Source: Planctomycetota bacterium
GTDB lineage: Bacteria; Planctomycetota; Phycisphaerae; Sedimentisphaerales; Anaerohalosphaeraceae
Assembly (NCBI GenBank): GCA_019456245.1
Contig: VRUF01000067.1
Location: forward strand, 1 to 11,990
Direction of reading: 5' to 3'
DNA: 11,990 nt
The notes below the pieces were generated by a model. That model was not told the origin of the DNA. It saw only the letters and a list, made by a program, of their open reading frames with translations, and did no database searches. The number at the start of each line of letters is the position of its first letter. Within the stretch, counting starts at the first letter, position 1. Made by a program: the position numbers and the translations under genes. This document shows positions 1-7,314 of this stretch, in pieces.

Positions 1-763
1 TGGTTACACGTACCAATTCGTTTCTTTGGGAATGGGTGTTGAGGTCTATCTGGCAGCCTACGCCACAGTAGACGCATGTTGTTGTTGTCTTGTCGAGGGT
101 GAAGCACTGGCCCTTGCCCTTTGCGTATCTTTCGTAGAGTGCTCCGGTGGGGCATGTTGAGATACACTGGCCGCAGAGTTCGCAGGTGGAATCGTTTAGC
201 GGGATGTCAAAGGCGGTTGTGACTTCTACGTCGCCTGCTCGTTCTTTGAATGTGAGGGCAGTGTCCATCTGGACTTCATCGCATATTCGGATGCATCGAC
301 CGCATTTTATGCACTTGTCGAGGTCGTATTCTATCGCGGCATTGCCGTCGGTGTAGTTTGGTTTTTTTTGTCCGGAGGCGCGGTTTGTGAAGAATTTGTC
401 GTCGAGCTGGTATTCGTATCCGTATAGCTGGAGTTTGCACCGGCCGTTTTCGTCGCAGGTTGTGCAGACTCCCCTGTGCTCGTAGAACAGCAGTTCGAGA
501 ACGGTTTTGCGGAGGTCCCGGAGGAGGTCGGTATCAGTTTCGACGACCATGCCTTCTGCTATTTCGAAAGTGCATGCGGTTACGGGGGCTCGCTGGCCTT
601 TGACCTCTACGAGGCACAGTCTGCATGAGCCGGTCGGGACGAGTCTCGGGTCGTGACAAAGATTTGGTATTTCGATACCGTTGGCAGCGGCGGCGTGGAG
701 TATTGTATCGCCCTGCTTTGCGGAAATCTGCTGATCGTTAATGGTTAAGTTTATTTGCGACAT
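1..763 (-). CDS. NAD-dependent formate dehydrogenase, catalytic alpha subunit, N-terminal 254 residues (runs off window)
   Basis: This is the first 254 codons of a large iron-sulfur/molybdopterin enzyme, read from ATG at 763. A [2Fe-2S] ferredoxin domain comes first (Cys36, 47, 50, 64). Next is a His-Cys3 cluster motif (His96, Cys100, 103, 109), then two [4Fe-4S] ferredoxin motifs (Cys151/154/157/161 and Cys194/197/200/204). The visible part ends in TTCVYCGVGC (Cys230, 233, 237), the opening [4Fe-4S] motif of the molybdopterin oxidoreductase domain in the form seen in formate dehydrogenases. That motif argues against an [FeFe] hydrogenase. Formate oxidation or CO2 reduction would occur in the missing C-terminal part, so the active-site Cys/selenocysteine cannot be seen. 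No signal peptide is evident, which fits a cytoplasmic complex. The gene starts 15 bp after the NuoF-like gene and is the last visible gene of the operon. A NuoG-type subunit is the main alternative, but the fused Trx and ferredoxin domains on the NuoF partner favour soluble FDH. Confidence 0.85.
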   Translation of the reverse strand, partial: MSQINLTINDQQISAKQGDTILHAAAANGIEIPNLCHDPRLVPTGSCRLCLVEVKGQRAPVTACTFEIAEGMVVETDTDLLRDLRKTVLELLFYEHRGVCTTCDENGRCKLQLYGYEYQLDDKFFTNRASGQKKPNYTDGNAAIEYDLDKCIKCGRCIRICDEVQMDTALTFKERAGDVEVTTAFDIPLNDSTCELCGQCISTCPTGALYERYAKGKGQCFTLDKTTTTCVYCGVGCQIDLNTHSQRNELVRVT

Positions 764-778
764 AAATTTCGTTCCGTA

Positions 779-2623
779 TTATCTCTTTATGGCCTTGAAC
801 TTACAGGCTGTGAAGCATTGGCCACACTTTATGCATGTTTCTTTGTCGATGGTGTGGAGAGCTTTTTTTCCTCCGGTGATCGAGTCCACCGGGCAAACTT
901 TTTTGCATGCACCGCATCCTACGCATACATCGAGTATTTCGTAGCCGAGGAGTCCTTTGCATACTCCGGCCTGACAGGTGTTTTCTTCGATGTGCTGGCG
1001 GTATTCTTCTCTGAAATGTTTTATTGTGCTAAGTACCGGGTTTGGTGCGGTTTGGCCTAGCCCGCAAAGGGAGGTGAGCTTGATATTTTCGCCAAGTTTA
1101 ATTAGTTCGTCGAGATCGATTCCCTCGGATTTTCCATCGCAGATGGCCTGTAGTATGTGGAGCATTTTTGCGGTTCCAACGCGGCATGGTGTGCATTTTC
1201 CGCATGACTCTGACTGGGTGAAATCGAGGAAGTATCTTGCGACGTCTACCATGCATGTTGACTGGTCCATGACGATGAGTCCGCCCGAACCCATTATTGC
1301 TCCGATTTCCTGGAGTGAGTCGTAGTCTATTTCGTGGTCGAGGAATTTTGGCGGTATGCATCCGCCTGATGGTCCGCCGAGCTGGGCAGCTTTGAACTGG
1401 CCTTCATCAGGTATGCCGCCTCCTATTTCGAATACGATCTCCCTTAGTGTCGTGCCCATTGGAACCTCAACGAGGCCGGTGTATTTGACCTTTCCGGCGA
1501 GTGCGAAAATTTTTGTTCCTTTGCTTTTTTCAGTTCCGATGTCGCTGTATTCTTCGGCGCCGGTTTCCATTATTACTGTGACGTTTGCAAATGTTTCGAC
1601 GTTGTTTATGTTGCTTGGTTTGCCTTTGTATCCAGCGACGGCAGGGAACGGAGGTCTTGGACGGGGCATTCCTCGCTGGCCTTCGAGTGAGGCAATGAGA
1701 GCGGTTTCTTCACCGCAGACGAATGCGCCTGCTCCTATGCGAACGTCGAGGTCAAAATCGAAACCTGAACCTGCGATGTCTTCGCCGAGGAGGCCGAGGA
1801 TCTGGGCCTGTTCGATGGCGAGATTGATGTGTTCAACGGCGATTGGGTATTCTGCGCGGACGTAGATGAACCCTTTTGTTGCTCCGGTTGCGTATGCTGC
1901 GGTGATCATTCCTTCGATGACGCGGTGGGGGTCGCCTTCAAGGAGTGCGCGGTCCATAAATGCACCCGGGTCCCCTTCGTCGGCATTGCATATGAGGTAT
2001 TTTTGGTCGCCTGGAGATTTACTGCAGAACCCCCATTTGATTCCGGTGGGGAATCCCGCACCTCCCCTGCCGCGAAGTCCGGATTGTGTGACTTCGTCAA
2101 TGACCAGCTGGGGAGTCATTTGCGTCAGGGCCTTTATGGCACCGGCGTATCCACCGGCAGCGATGGAATCTTCTATTCGCTTTGGGTCGATCCGGCCGCA
2201 GTTGGCGAGTACGAGGCGCTGCTGCTTTTTGTAGAACGGGATGTCGCTGATTTTTGGGAGCGATTTGCCGTCTTCGGTAACTGTGAGTCTTTCTACGGGT
2301 TTGCCTCCTGTGAGCGTTGTTGCGATTATTTCCGGTATGTCTTCCGGTTTGACTTTTCCATAGAGGTAATCGTATGGTTCGATGAGTATTACCGGAGCCA
2401 TTGCACATATTCCGATGCATCCGACCTCGACGACTTCGACCTGGTCGGCGAGGGTGCTTTTTGCAAGCTGCCGGCGGAAGGCGTCGCATACTGCCTGTGC
2501 TCCGAGTGCCCTGCAGCCTGTCATACAGATTAGGATCCTTGCTTTGTATTGGGATTTATCAGCAATGAGCTGCTGCTTGAGCGATTGAAGCTGGTCCAGT
2601 GATTTTATTTTCTTATCCGGCAT
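779..2623 (-). CDS. NuoF/HydB-like NADH- and FMN-binding beta subunit of formate dehydrogenase, 614 aa
   Basis: This flavin subunit exchanges electrons between NAD(H) and the iron-sulfur chain of the complex. Domains in order: a thioredoxin-like [2Fe-2S] domain (Cys33, Cys37, Cys69, Cys73); the 51-kDa NADH/FMN domain with GRGGAGFPTG at 185-194 and NADEGDPG at 213-220; an SLBB-like stretch around 370-425; the NuoF [4Fe-4S] motif (ESCGKCTPC, Cys474/477/480, with Cys520); and a C-terminal 2x[4Fe-4S] ferredoxin (Cys567/570/573/577 and Cys597/600/603/607). Fused N-terminal Trx and C-terminal ferredoxin domains are typical of HydB of electron-bifurcating hydrogenases and related FDHs, and are absent from ordinary complex I NuoF. 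ATG at 2623 is chosen because it lies 5 bp after the NuoE-like stop. An in-frame start 37 codons earlier would overlap the NuoE-like gene and adds a non-conserved basic peptide. Confidence 0.93.
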   Translation of the reverse strand: MPDKKIKSLDQLQSLKQQLIADKSQYKARILICMTGCRALGAQAVCDAFRRQLAKSTLADQVEVVEVGCIGICAMAPVILIEPYDYLYGKVKPEDIPEIIATTLTGGKPVERLTVTEDGKSLPKISDIPFYKKQQRLVLANCGRIDPKRIEDSIAAGGYAGAIKALTQMTPQLVIDEVTQSGLRGRGGAGFPTGIKWGFCSKSPGDQKYLICNADEGDPGAFMDRALLEGDPHRVIEGMITAAYATGATKGFIYVRAEYPIAVEHINLAIEQAQILGLLGEDIAGSGFDFDLDVRIGAGAFVCGEETALIASLEGQRGMPRPRPPFPAVAGYKGKPSNINNVETFANVTVIMETGAEEYSDIGTEKSKGTKIFALAGKVKYTGLVEVPMGTTLREIVFEIGGGIPDEGQFKAAQLGGPSGGCIPPKFLDHEIDYDSLQEIGAIMGSGGLIVMDQSTCMVDVARYFLDFTQSESCGKCTPCRVGTAKMLHILQAICDGKSEGIDLDELIKLGENIKLTSLCGLGQTAPNPVLSTIKHFREEYRQHIEENTCQAGVCKGLLGYEILDVCVGCGACKKVCPVDSITGGKKALHTIDKETCIKCGQCFTACKFKAIKR

Positions 2624-2628
2624 GTCGG

Positions 2629-3102
2629 TCAAGTGTACCTTTCGAGAATATCCTGTATCTTGTCGGCTGTGAGGTGGCCGTAATAATCGTCGTCGACCAT
2701 CATCACCGGTGCGAGAAAACAGGTTCCAAGGCAAGCAACGGTCTCGAAGGTGAAGAGCATGTCGGGCGTTGTCTGGTCCGGTTCGATCTTTAGGGTTCTG
2801 GCAATAGCGTCGCTTACGGACTGTGCGCCACGGACGTGGCAGGCGGTTCCCCTACAGCATCGCACGGTATGCTTTCCGTGGGGGGCGAGGTGGAACTGCT
2901 CGTAGAAGGTGGCAACGCCGTAGATCCGGCTTATGGGGATAGATGTGCGGTTACTCATCTCAGACAGGATCGGACGGGGGAGATAGCCGTATGCGGTTTG
3001 TATTTCCTGGAGGATATATATTAAATCGCCGCTATCTATGTCCGGCGTTGCGGAAAGAATCCCGTCCAATGCCTCCATGTCTACGTCTGTCTGAATTGCC
3101 AT
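2629..3102 (-). CDS. NuoE/HydC-like [2Fe-2S] gamma subunit of formate dehydrogenase, 157 aa
   Basis: This small thioredoxin-fold [2Fe-2S] subunit partners the NuoF-like flavoprotein. It has the NuoE helical start (residues about 8-60, with YGYLP at 38-42) and the family signature IYGVATFYEQF (60-70). The cluster ligands are Cys83, Cys88, Cys124 and Cys128 (CRGTAC, then CLGTC). The length is normal for the family. The start at 3102 is preceded by AAAGGA, with 9 bases between GGA and the ATG. A start 15 codons upstream gives extra residues that lie before this ribosome-binding site and is unlikely. It is the first gene of the operon, read from a promoter at 3157-3184. It ends 5 bp before the NuoF-like gene, so translation of the two is probably coupled. 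In bifurcating complexes the NuoE-like subunit sits beside the flavin, but this sequence alone cannot show bifurcation. Confidence 0.93.
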   Translation of the reverse strand: MAIQTDVDMEALDGILSATPDIDSGDLIYILQEIQTAYGYLPRPILSEMSNRTSIPISRIYGVATFYEQFHLAPHGKHTVRCCRGTACHVRGAQSVSDAIARTLKIEPDQTTPDMLFTFETVACLGTCFLAPVMMVDDDYYGHLTADKIQDILERYT

Positions 3103-3141
3103 CACATAAATTCCTTTGACACAAATCTCAAATCTCTGCCG

Positions 3142-3156
3142 ATCCAACCGATGGAT
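3142..3156. repeat. Short inverted repeat over the predicted transcription start of the formate dehydrogenase operon
   Basis: ATCCA-ACCGA-TGGAT is a perfect 5-bp inverted repeat with a 5-base centre. It lies directly downstream of the -10 box (3157-3162, minus strand), about where transcription would start. An 8-bp palindrome ATGGCCAT (3168-3175) sits in the promoter spacer. Either could be an operator, but both are short enough to arise by chance. Confidence 0.25.
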
Positions 3157-3184
3157 ATTATAGCATCATGGCCATATAATGCAA
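3157..3184 (-). promoter_or_regulatory. Sigma70-like promoter of the formate dehydrogenase operon
   Basis: On the minus strand a perfect TATAAT -10 box (3157-3162) lies 16 bases downstream of TTGCAT (3179-3184), which keeps only the TTG of a consensus -35. The predicted start near 3150 would give a leader of about 48 bases before the ATG at 3102. The position, between the metallophosphoesterase stop and the operon, fits. The weak -35 suggests that an activator or another factor contributes. Confidence 0.5.
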
Positions 3185-3195
3185 CCCCCTGCTTA

Positions 3196-4116
3196 TTATT
3201 GTATTTGGGGTACGCTTCTAAGTGTAATTAGCGGGATCTGCGGCGGGCAGAAAAACCGTACCGGAATGCCCGAAGTCCCAACGCCCCTGCTGGTGTATCC
3301 TGTCATTTTGCCGTGGTGCCATAGTCCATTTAAGATGCGGGTGGGAACGGAAGTTCCTCTTACAATCGCTTTTTGTCCGGGCAAACAGACCTGCCCGGCG
3401 TGCGTGTGACCGGCAAAATACAGCGCGTAACCTGCGTCTGCGGCTTTTTTGTATGTTTCCGGCGAATGAGATACCATGATTTTGAATACGCCTTCTTCTA
3501 TTGATTCGTCCGTGAGTTTTATGTCATCTGCACCGAAATAGTGACAATCGTCCAGCCCTGAGATATATATTTTTTCGCCATCGCGGTCGATCCCGGCATT
3601 GTCGTTGACGAGCATTATAACGCCGATGGTTTCGAGGAGTTCGCCGACGTCGTATATGTCGTGGTTGCCGAGAACGCCATAGACGGGTGAGCGGGAGACG
3701 AGATATTTGGCGATGGTTTCGAGATTGGAATAGTCAATTGCGTTTTTCCATGCACGACCGAAAGTATAATCGCCGCCGAGGATGCAGATATCGTAGGCGA
3801 CAGAGTCAACGGCCTTTATGATTTTTTCGACAAGTGCGTCGGTGTTGTCGATATGCGGGTCTGCCACAAGAAGTATCCGTAATCCGTCAAAAGCAGCGGG
3901 GAGGGACGGGCAGGCGAGGTCGAATTGCTCAAGTTTTACTTTTAGAGCATTGACCTGTCCGATCCATTTGGTGAAAGTTACGCGAAGAAAAAATGCAAGT
4001 ATACGATGAAGTCGCGGCATATTTTCGAAATGGAACCTGCCTGAGCGTCCACGTTTTACAGCGTGGATACGCCCTTCGTGTTCAACAAGCCAACGTCTTT
4101 TGTTAATGGGACGCAC
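3196..4116 (-). CDS. Calcineurin-like metallophosphoesterase (YkuE/LpxG-type), 306 aa
   Basis: This is a two-metal phosphoesterase. The full metal-ligand set is visible, numbered from the GTG at 4116: ADPH (Asp86, His88), GGD (Asp116), GNHD (Asn151, His152), SHSPE (His217) and GHTHAGQ (His237, His239). The catalytic domain covers about residues 78-275. The first 75 residues are basic and include a hydrophobic/aromatic patch (LHRILAFFLRVTFTKW) that may touch the membrane. The substrate cannot be read from sequence. Relatives include YkuE-type phosphodiesterases and UDP-diacylglucosamine pyrophosphatases of the LpxG type. The start is uncertain: TTG at 4128 is open, but GGAG at 4123-4126 stands 6 bases before GTG at 4116, so GTG is preferred. 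The gene is divergent from miaB, with a perfect palindrome 12 bp upstream of the TTG codon. It ends 93 bp before the formate dehydrogenase operon on the same strand and seems functionally unrelated to it. Confidence 0.9.
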   Translation of the reverse strand: MRPINKRRWLVEHEGRIHAVKRGRSGRFHFENMPRLHRILAFFLRVTFTKWIGQVNALKVKLEQFDLACPSLPAAFDGLRILLVADPHIDNTDALVEKIIKAVDSVAYDICILGGDYTFGRAWKNAIDYSNLETIAKYLVSRSPVYGVLGNHDIYDVGELLETIGVIMLVNDNAGIDRDGEKIYISGLDDCHYFGADDIKLTDESIEEGVFKIMVSHSPETYKKAADAGYALYFAGHTHAGQVCLPGQKAIVRGTSVPTRILNGLWHHGKMTGYTSRGVGTSGIPVRFFCPPQIPLITLRSVPQIQ

Positions 4117-4139
4117 AGAATACTCCAAAGTTCAGGTTA

Positions 4140-4153
4140 TACCCTTAAGGGTA
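4140..4153. repeat. Perfect 14-bp palindrome, copy 1 of a repeated motif
   Basis: TACCCTTAAGGGTA is identical to its reverse complement. It lies in the divergent intergenic region between the metallophosphoesterase and miaB. A copy with one base changed, in the centre, occurs at 10865-10878, and the bases to the right also match (31 of 42 identical when 4139-4180 is aligned with 10864-10905). There is no loop, so a transcript hairpin is unlikely and a dimeric protein-binding site is plausible. The rest of the region, to 4384, shows no convincing promoter or RNA structure. Confidence 0.6.
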
Positions 4154-4384
4154 GTAAATGTCCGCGAGTAAAATGGTTAGTATTTATTTGAAAACAAGTT
4201 ACCGCGAACAAAACAGGAATTTTCAATCGTGATCAGTATATTTTGAATAATAAACGATAACATAGACGTAAGGAGTTTTCAAGATAATTTCGGCAGTCAT
4301 TACAAATATCGCGGGTTTTGGCAGGTTAGTTGCATTCCGGAGGCAAATACGGTAAGCTTACAGTTTCAGGTATTCGGTGTGAAA

Positions 4385-5767
4385 ATGGTTATGAAGCTTC
4401 ATATTAAGAATTTCGGGTGTCAGATGAATAAGCTTGATTCGTCTCTGGTTTGTTCTGCGCTTGTTGAGCGGGGGTTTGAGCTTGTTGAAACTTCCGAGGA
4501 TGCCGATGTTATTCTTATGAATACGTGCTCTGTTCGTCAACATGCTGAAGAACGTGTGCTTTCGCACCTCGGAAGGCTTAAGCATGAAAAGAAGAGTCGA
4601 CCTGAGCTTGTTGTTGGGGTGATCGGGTGTATGGCACAGCGAATGGGCGCCGAACTTGCAGAACATGAAGCGGTAGACCTTGTTGCAGGCCCTGGGCAGA
4701 TCGCACAGATACCTGATCTGATCGAAGAGGTACTTGCGAGTAAGGGTACGGTGGTTGCGGTTTCTGAAGATATACGTGTTAAGGGCAGCGATGTTGAACG
4801 GGTCGGGCTTGATGAGTTTGAGATGGCTTACGATTCGGATGCTAACCATATTCCGGGACAGGCTTTTGTTCGTGTTATGCGCGGGTGTAATAATTTTTGC
4901 ACGTACTGTATTGTGCCTTATGTTCGGGGGCCGGAGGTTTCGCGAAAGCCGGCGGATATTATTAAACAGATACGCAAACTTGCCGACGGCGGGGTTAAGC
5001 AGATAACGCTTTTGGGGCAGACTATCGATGCTTATGAGTATGCCGAGGGCGGCAAGATTTATCGGCTTGGTGATCTGCTGGAAGAGACGAGCGAGATCGA
5101 AGGCGTGGAATGGATCCGGTTTATAACGAGTCATCCGGGTAAGTTCGACGCTGGGATACTTGAGGCGATGGCGTCACTTAAGAAGGTTACTCCTTATCTG
5201 CATATTCCCGCGCAGAGCGGTTCGGATAGAATATTGAAGGCGATGAACCGGCGATATACCGCAGAACATTATTTGTCGCTGATCGAAAAGGCTCGTCAGA
5301 TGGTGCCGGGTATCTCTATCGTGTCCGATTTTATCGTTGGGTTTCCGGGTGAGACTGAAGAAGATTTTGAGGCGACGGTGGAACTTGTGCGAAAAGCACG
5401 GTTTAAAAACTCTTTCGTTTTTAAGTACTCGCCGCGGGTTGGGACACATTGCGAAAAAAAGCTTGCCGATGATGTCAGCGATGAGGTTAAGAAAGAACGT
5501 AATATTGAATTGCTGGCGGTTCAGAACGCGATCAGTGAAGAGGATAATCTGAAATATCTCGGCGCGACAGTGAAAGTGCTCGTTGAAGGTTTGAGCAAAA
5601 AACCGCATCTGAATAAGGCGGAGAACGATGATAATCCGCAGCTTGTGGGACGTACGGCGACCGATCATATCGTTGTTTTTAACGGTCCTGAGAGACTTAG
5701 GGCGAGTTTTGCGGATGTTAAAGTTATTAAGACTTCGGCGCTTACGCTGTTCGGAGAGATTGATTAG
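4385..5767 (+). CDS. miaB: tRNA-2-methylthio-N6-dimethylallyladenosine synthase MiaB, 460 aa
   Basis: This radical-SAM methylthiotransferase adds a methylthio group at C2 of i6A37 in tRNAs reading UNN codons. The N-terminal UPF0004 domain carries three cysteines for the auxiliary [4Fe-4S] cluster: Cys12 (NFGCQMN), Cys48 (NTCSVR) and Cys82 (GCMA). The radical-SAM motif GCNNFCTYC holds Cys168, Cys172 and Cys175. A C-terminal TRAM-like tRNA-binding domain covers about the last 70 residues (VGRTATDHIVVF onward). GCQMN with NTCSVRQHAEERV is the MiaB form, rather than RimO or MtaB. The start is ambiguous. GTG at 4379 has CAGG 8 bases upstream, ATG at 4385 has GGTG 5 bases upstream, and ATG at 4391 gives the usual MKLxIKxFGCQ beginning but has no clear ribosome site. 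The stop codon overlaps the ribosome-binding site of the sulfatase gene, so the two are probably co-transcribed although their functions are unrelated. Confidence 0.95.
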   Translation: MVMKLHIKNFGCQMNKLDSSLVCSALVERGFELVETSEDADVILMNTCSVRQHAEERVLSHLGRLKHEKKSRPELVVGVIGCMAQRMGAELAEHEAVDLVAGPGQIAQIPDLIEEVLASKGTVVAVSEDIRVKGSDVERVGLDEFEMAYDSDANHIPGQAFVRVMRGCNNFCTYCIVPYVRGPEVSRKPADIIKQIRKLADGGVKQITLLGQTIDAYEYAEGGKIYRLGDLLEETSEIEGVEWIRFITSHPGKFDAGILEAMASLKKVTPYLHIPAQSGSDRILKAMNRRYTAEHYLSLIEKARQMVPGISIVSDFIVGFPGETEEDFEATVELVRKARFKNSFVFKYSPRVGTHCEKKLADDVSDEVKKERNIELLAVQNAISEEDNLKYLGATVKVLVEGLSKKPHLNKAENDDNPQLVGRTATDHIVVFNGPERLRASFADVKVIKTSALTLFGEID

Positions 5768-5778
5768 GAGAATACTTT

Positions 5779-7206
5779 ATGGATTACACGCGAAGGACTT
5801 TTATAAAAACCGCTGGGCTTGGTGTTATGGCATCTGTTCTGGGCGGATGTGCTATTGCTCAGAAGAAAATGCAACAGCAACCTAACTTCATTGTTATCTT
5901 TATCGATGACCAGGGGTATCAGGATCTTGGGTGTTTCGGTTCACCTAATATAAAAACGCCTAACATTGACCAGATGGCGAAGGAAGGGATGCGGTTCACC
6001 GATTTTTATTCGGCTGCTTCTGTGTGCACTCCGTCGCGTGCGGCGCTGCTGACCGGATGCTATCCGGAACGGGTGGGCAATCTTAGAGTGCTGTTTCCCA
6101 ATCAAAAGAAGGGGCTGAATCCTGAAGAGACTACTATCGCGGGTATGCTTAAAAAGACCGGGTATGCTACGGCTTGTATCGGCAAGTGGCATCTTGGGCA
6201 TCTGAAGGAATTTCTGCCGACACGCCATGGGTTCGATTCGTATTACGGGATACCTTACAGCAACGATATGTGGATAGATTTGAACATGAAGCTGGCAAAA
6301 GATATCAAGCTTCGTGAAGGAATGACGCTGGAAGGTATTGCCAGGCAAACAGAAAAGAAGAAAGCAAAAAGGAACCTCGTACCCTTAATGCGTAACGAAG
6401 AAGTTATCGAATACCCGGCGGATCAGAGCACGCTGACTAAACGCTACACCGAAGAGGCTGTCAGGTTCATCTCAGAAAACAGCAAGAAGCCTTTCTTTCT
6501 TTACCTGCCGCATACGATGCCGCATATTCCGCTTTATGCGTCGCCGGAATTTGAAGGTAAAAGCGATGCCGGTTTGTATGGCGATTGCATAGAAGAGATT
6601 GACTGGAGTGTCGGGCAGATCGTTGAGACGCTCAAAAAGCATGGCATCGATAAGGACACTTTTGTAGTTTACACATCTGATAACGGGCCATGGGATTTGA
6701 AGGGAAACGCAACGAATAAGGTCAAGGGGAATATGAACCGGCGTATAGGCGGGTCGGCTTTGCCGCTTCGCGGGTATAAGTTTCAGAAGTGGGAAGGCGG
6801 GATGCGCGAACCGACGGTGATGTGGTGGCCGGGGCGAATTGGCGCAGGCAGGGAATGTAATGAGATCGCCGGTACTATCGATATATTGCCAACCATTGCC
6901 GCGTTGTCGGGGGCAAACCTGCCGGAGAAAAAGATCGACGGCAAGAGTATTATTGCTCTTATCGAAGGGAGGGAGGGAGCGAAAAGCCCGCATGAGGCAT
7001 ACTTTTATCGCACTGAAGCTGTTCGCTGCGGGAAGTGGAAGCTGAAAAAAAACGAACTCTTCGATCTATCTGAGGATATTTCTGAGAGCAAAAACGTTGC
7101 GCAGCAGAATCTGGAAGTAGTGACGCAATTGAAAAAACTTCTGGATGAGCACCGGGACGAGCTTGAGAAAAACAAACGCCCATGCGGAATTGTGGACGAT
7201 AAATAA
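5779..7206 (+). CDS. Tat-exported lipoprotein sulfatase (S1 family, cysteine type), 475 aa
   Basis: This predicted sulfate-ester hydrolase has the active-site signature CTPSRAALLTG (residues 83-93), in which Cys83 would be converted to formylglycine. Metal and active-site residues are visible in the usual order: Asp43-Asp44 (FIDDQG), Arg87, Lys136 and His138 (GKWHLGH), and Asp301-Asn302 (TSDNG). The N-terminus is TRRTFIK, a twin-arginine signal, followed by a hydrophobic stretch and a lipobox (VLGGC, Cys24). This implies export folded through Tat and anchoring by lipidation. Cys-type sulfatases in anaerobes need a radical-SAM maturase (anSME), which is not in this window. AGGAG at 5766-5770, overlapping the miaB stop, stands 8 bases before the ATG. 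The substrate is not readable; sulfated polysaccharide is a reasonable guess. The normal length and intact motifs argue for a working enzyme. Confidence 0.94.
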   Translation: MDYTRRTFIKTAGLGVMASVLGGCAIAQKKMQQQPNFIVIFIDDQGYQDLGCFGSPNIKTPNIDQMAKEGMRFTDFYSAASVCTPSRAALLTGCYPERVGNLRVLFPNQKKGLNPEETTIAGMLKKTGYATACIGKWHLGHLKEFLPTRHGFDSYYGIPYSNDMWIDLNMKLAKDIKLREGMTLEGIARQTEKKKAKRNLVPLMRNEEVIEYPADQSTLTKRYTEEAVRFISENSKKPFFLYLPHTMPHIPLYASPEFEGKSDAGLYGDCIEEIDWSVGQIVETLKKHGIDKDTFVVYTSDNGPWDLKGNATNKVKGNMNRRIGGSALPLRGYKFQKWEGGMREPTVMWWPGRIGAGRECNEIAGTIDILPTIAALSGANLPEKKIDGKSIIALIEGREGAKSPHEAYFYRTEAVRCGKWKLKKNELFDLSEDISESKNVAQQNLEVVTQLKKLLDEHRDELEKNKRPCGIVDDK

Positions 7207-7254
7207 AGTATTAAAAATGAGATGTGCAAATTTCTTTCATTCGGGTAGTGAAAA

Positions 7255-7263
7255 TGATATACT
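7255..7263 (+). promoter_or_regulatory. Candidate extended -10 promoter for the polyferredoxin-AOR operon
   Basis: TGATATACT matches the extended -10 form TGnTATAAT with one mismatch, about 80 bases upstream of the ferredoxin ATG. There is no good -35 at the expected distance (TTTCAT at 7235-7240), as is usual for extended -10 promoters. Transcription would start near 7270, placing the stem-loop at 7267-7300 at the very 5' end of the mRNA. Confidence 0.35.
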
Positions 7264-7266
7264 GGC

Positions 7267-7300
7267 ATAAACTGGCCTTTTTGATAAAAGTCCGGTTTAT
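7267..7300 (+). promoter_or_regulatory. Interrupted stem-loop in the leader of the polyferredoxin-AOR operon
   Basis: The outer arms 7267-7275 (ATAAACTGG) and 7292-7300 (CCGGTTTAT) pair over 9 bp with one G-U. The inner arms CTTTT (7277-7281) and AAAAG (7286-7290) pair over 5 bp around loop TGAT. A single C/T mismatch separates the two stems. No U-run follows, so this is not a standard terminator. It could stabilise or regulate the operon mRNA. It does not match any riboswitch I recognise and is too small for the known Moco element. Confidence 0.45.
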
Positions 7301-7314
7301 TTAGTTGTTAGTTG
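7301..7314 (+). repeat. Tandem heptamer TTAGTTG x2 upstream of the ferredoxin gene
   Basis: Two exact adjacent copies of TTAGTTG are followed by a partial third copy (ATAGTT, 7315-7320). They lie between the leader stem-loop and the ribosome-binding site. The role is unknown and may be nil. Confidence 0.35.

Noticed and set aside
1..763. [FeFe] hydrogenase large subunit
   Set aside because: The N-terminal iron-sulfur domains would fit, but the CVYCGVGC motif that follows is the molybdopterin-enzyme cluster rather than an H-cluster domain.
1829..2533. Long plus-strand open frame antisense to the NuoF-like gene
   Set aside because: It mirrors a highly conserved coding sequence, has no ribosome-binding site and a cysteine/phenylalanine-rich nonsense-like composition.
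2624..2734. 37-codon N-terminal extension of the NuoF-like gene
   Set aside because: It overlaps the conserved C-terminus of the NuoE-like gene, is arginine-rich in an unlike-family way, and the ATG at 2623 fits the 5-bp gene spacing.
4172..4231. 19-codon open frame starting with ATG in the metallophosphoesterase-miaB gap
   Set aside because: It has no usable ribosome-binding site or recognisable sequence; it is expected by chance.
4358..5134. 258-codon minus-strand frame opposite miaB
   Set aside because: It lies wholly against the conserved MiaB frame and shows no motif; skewed composition readily opens antisense frames here.
7236..7263. Third copy of the GGGTA palindrome
   Set aside because: Only a half-site similarity (CGGGTAGTGAAAATG); the left arm is missing.
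7267..7300. Intrinsic terminator for the sulfatase gene
   Set aside because: The stem is plausible, but neither strand has a U-run after it.
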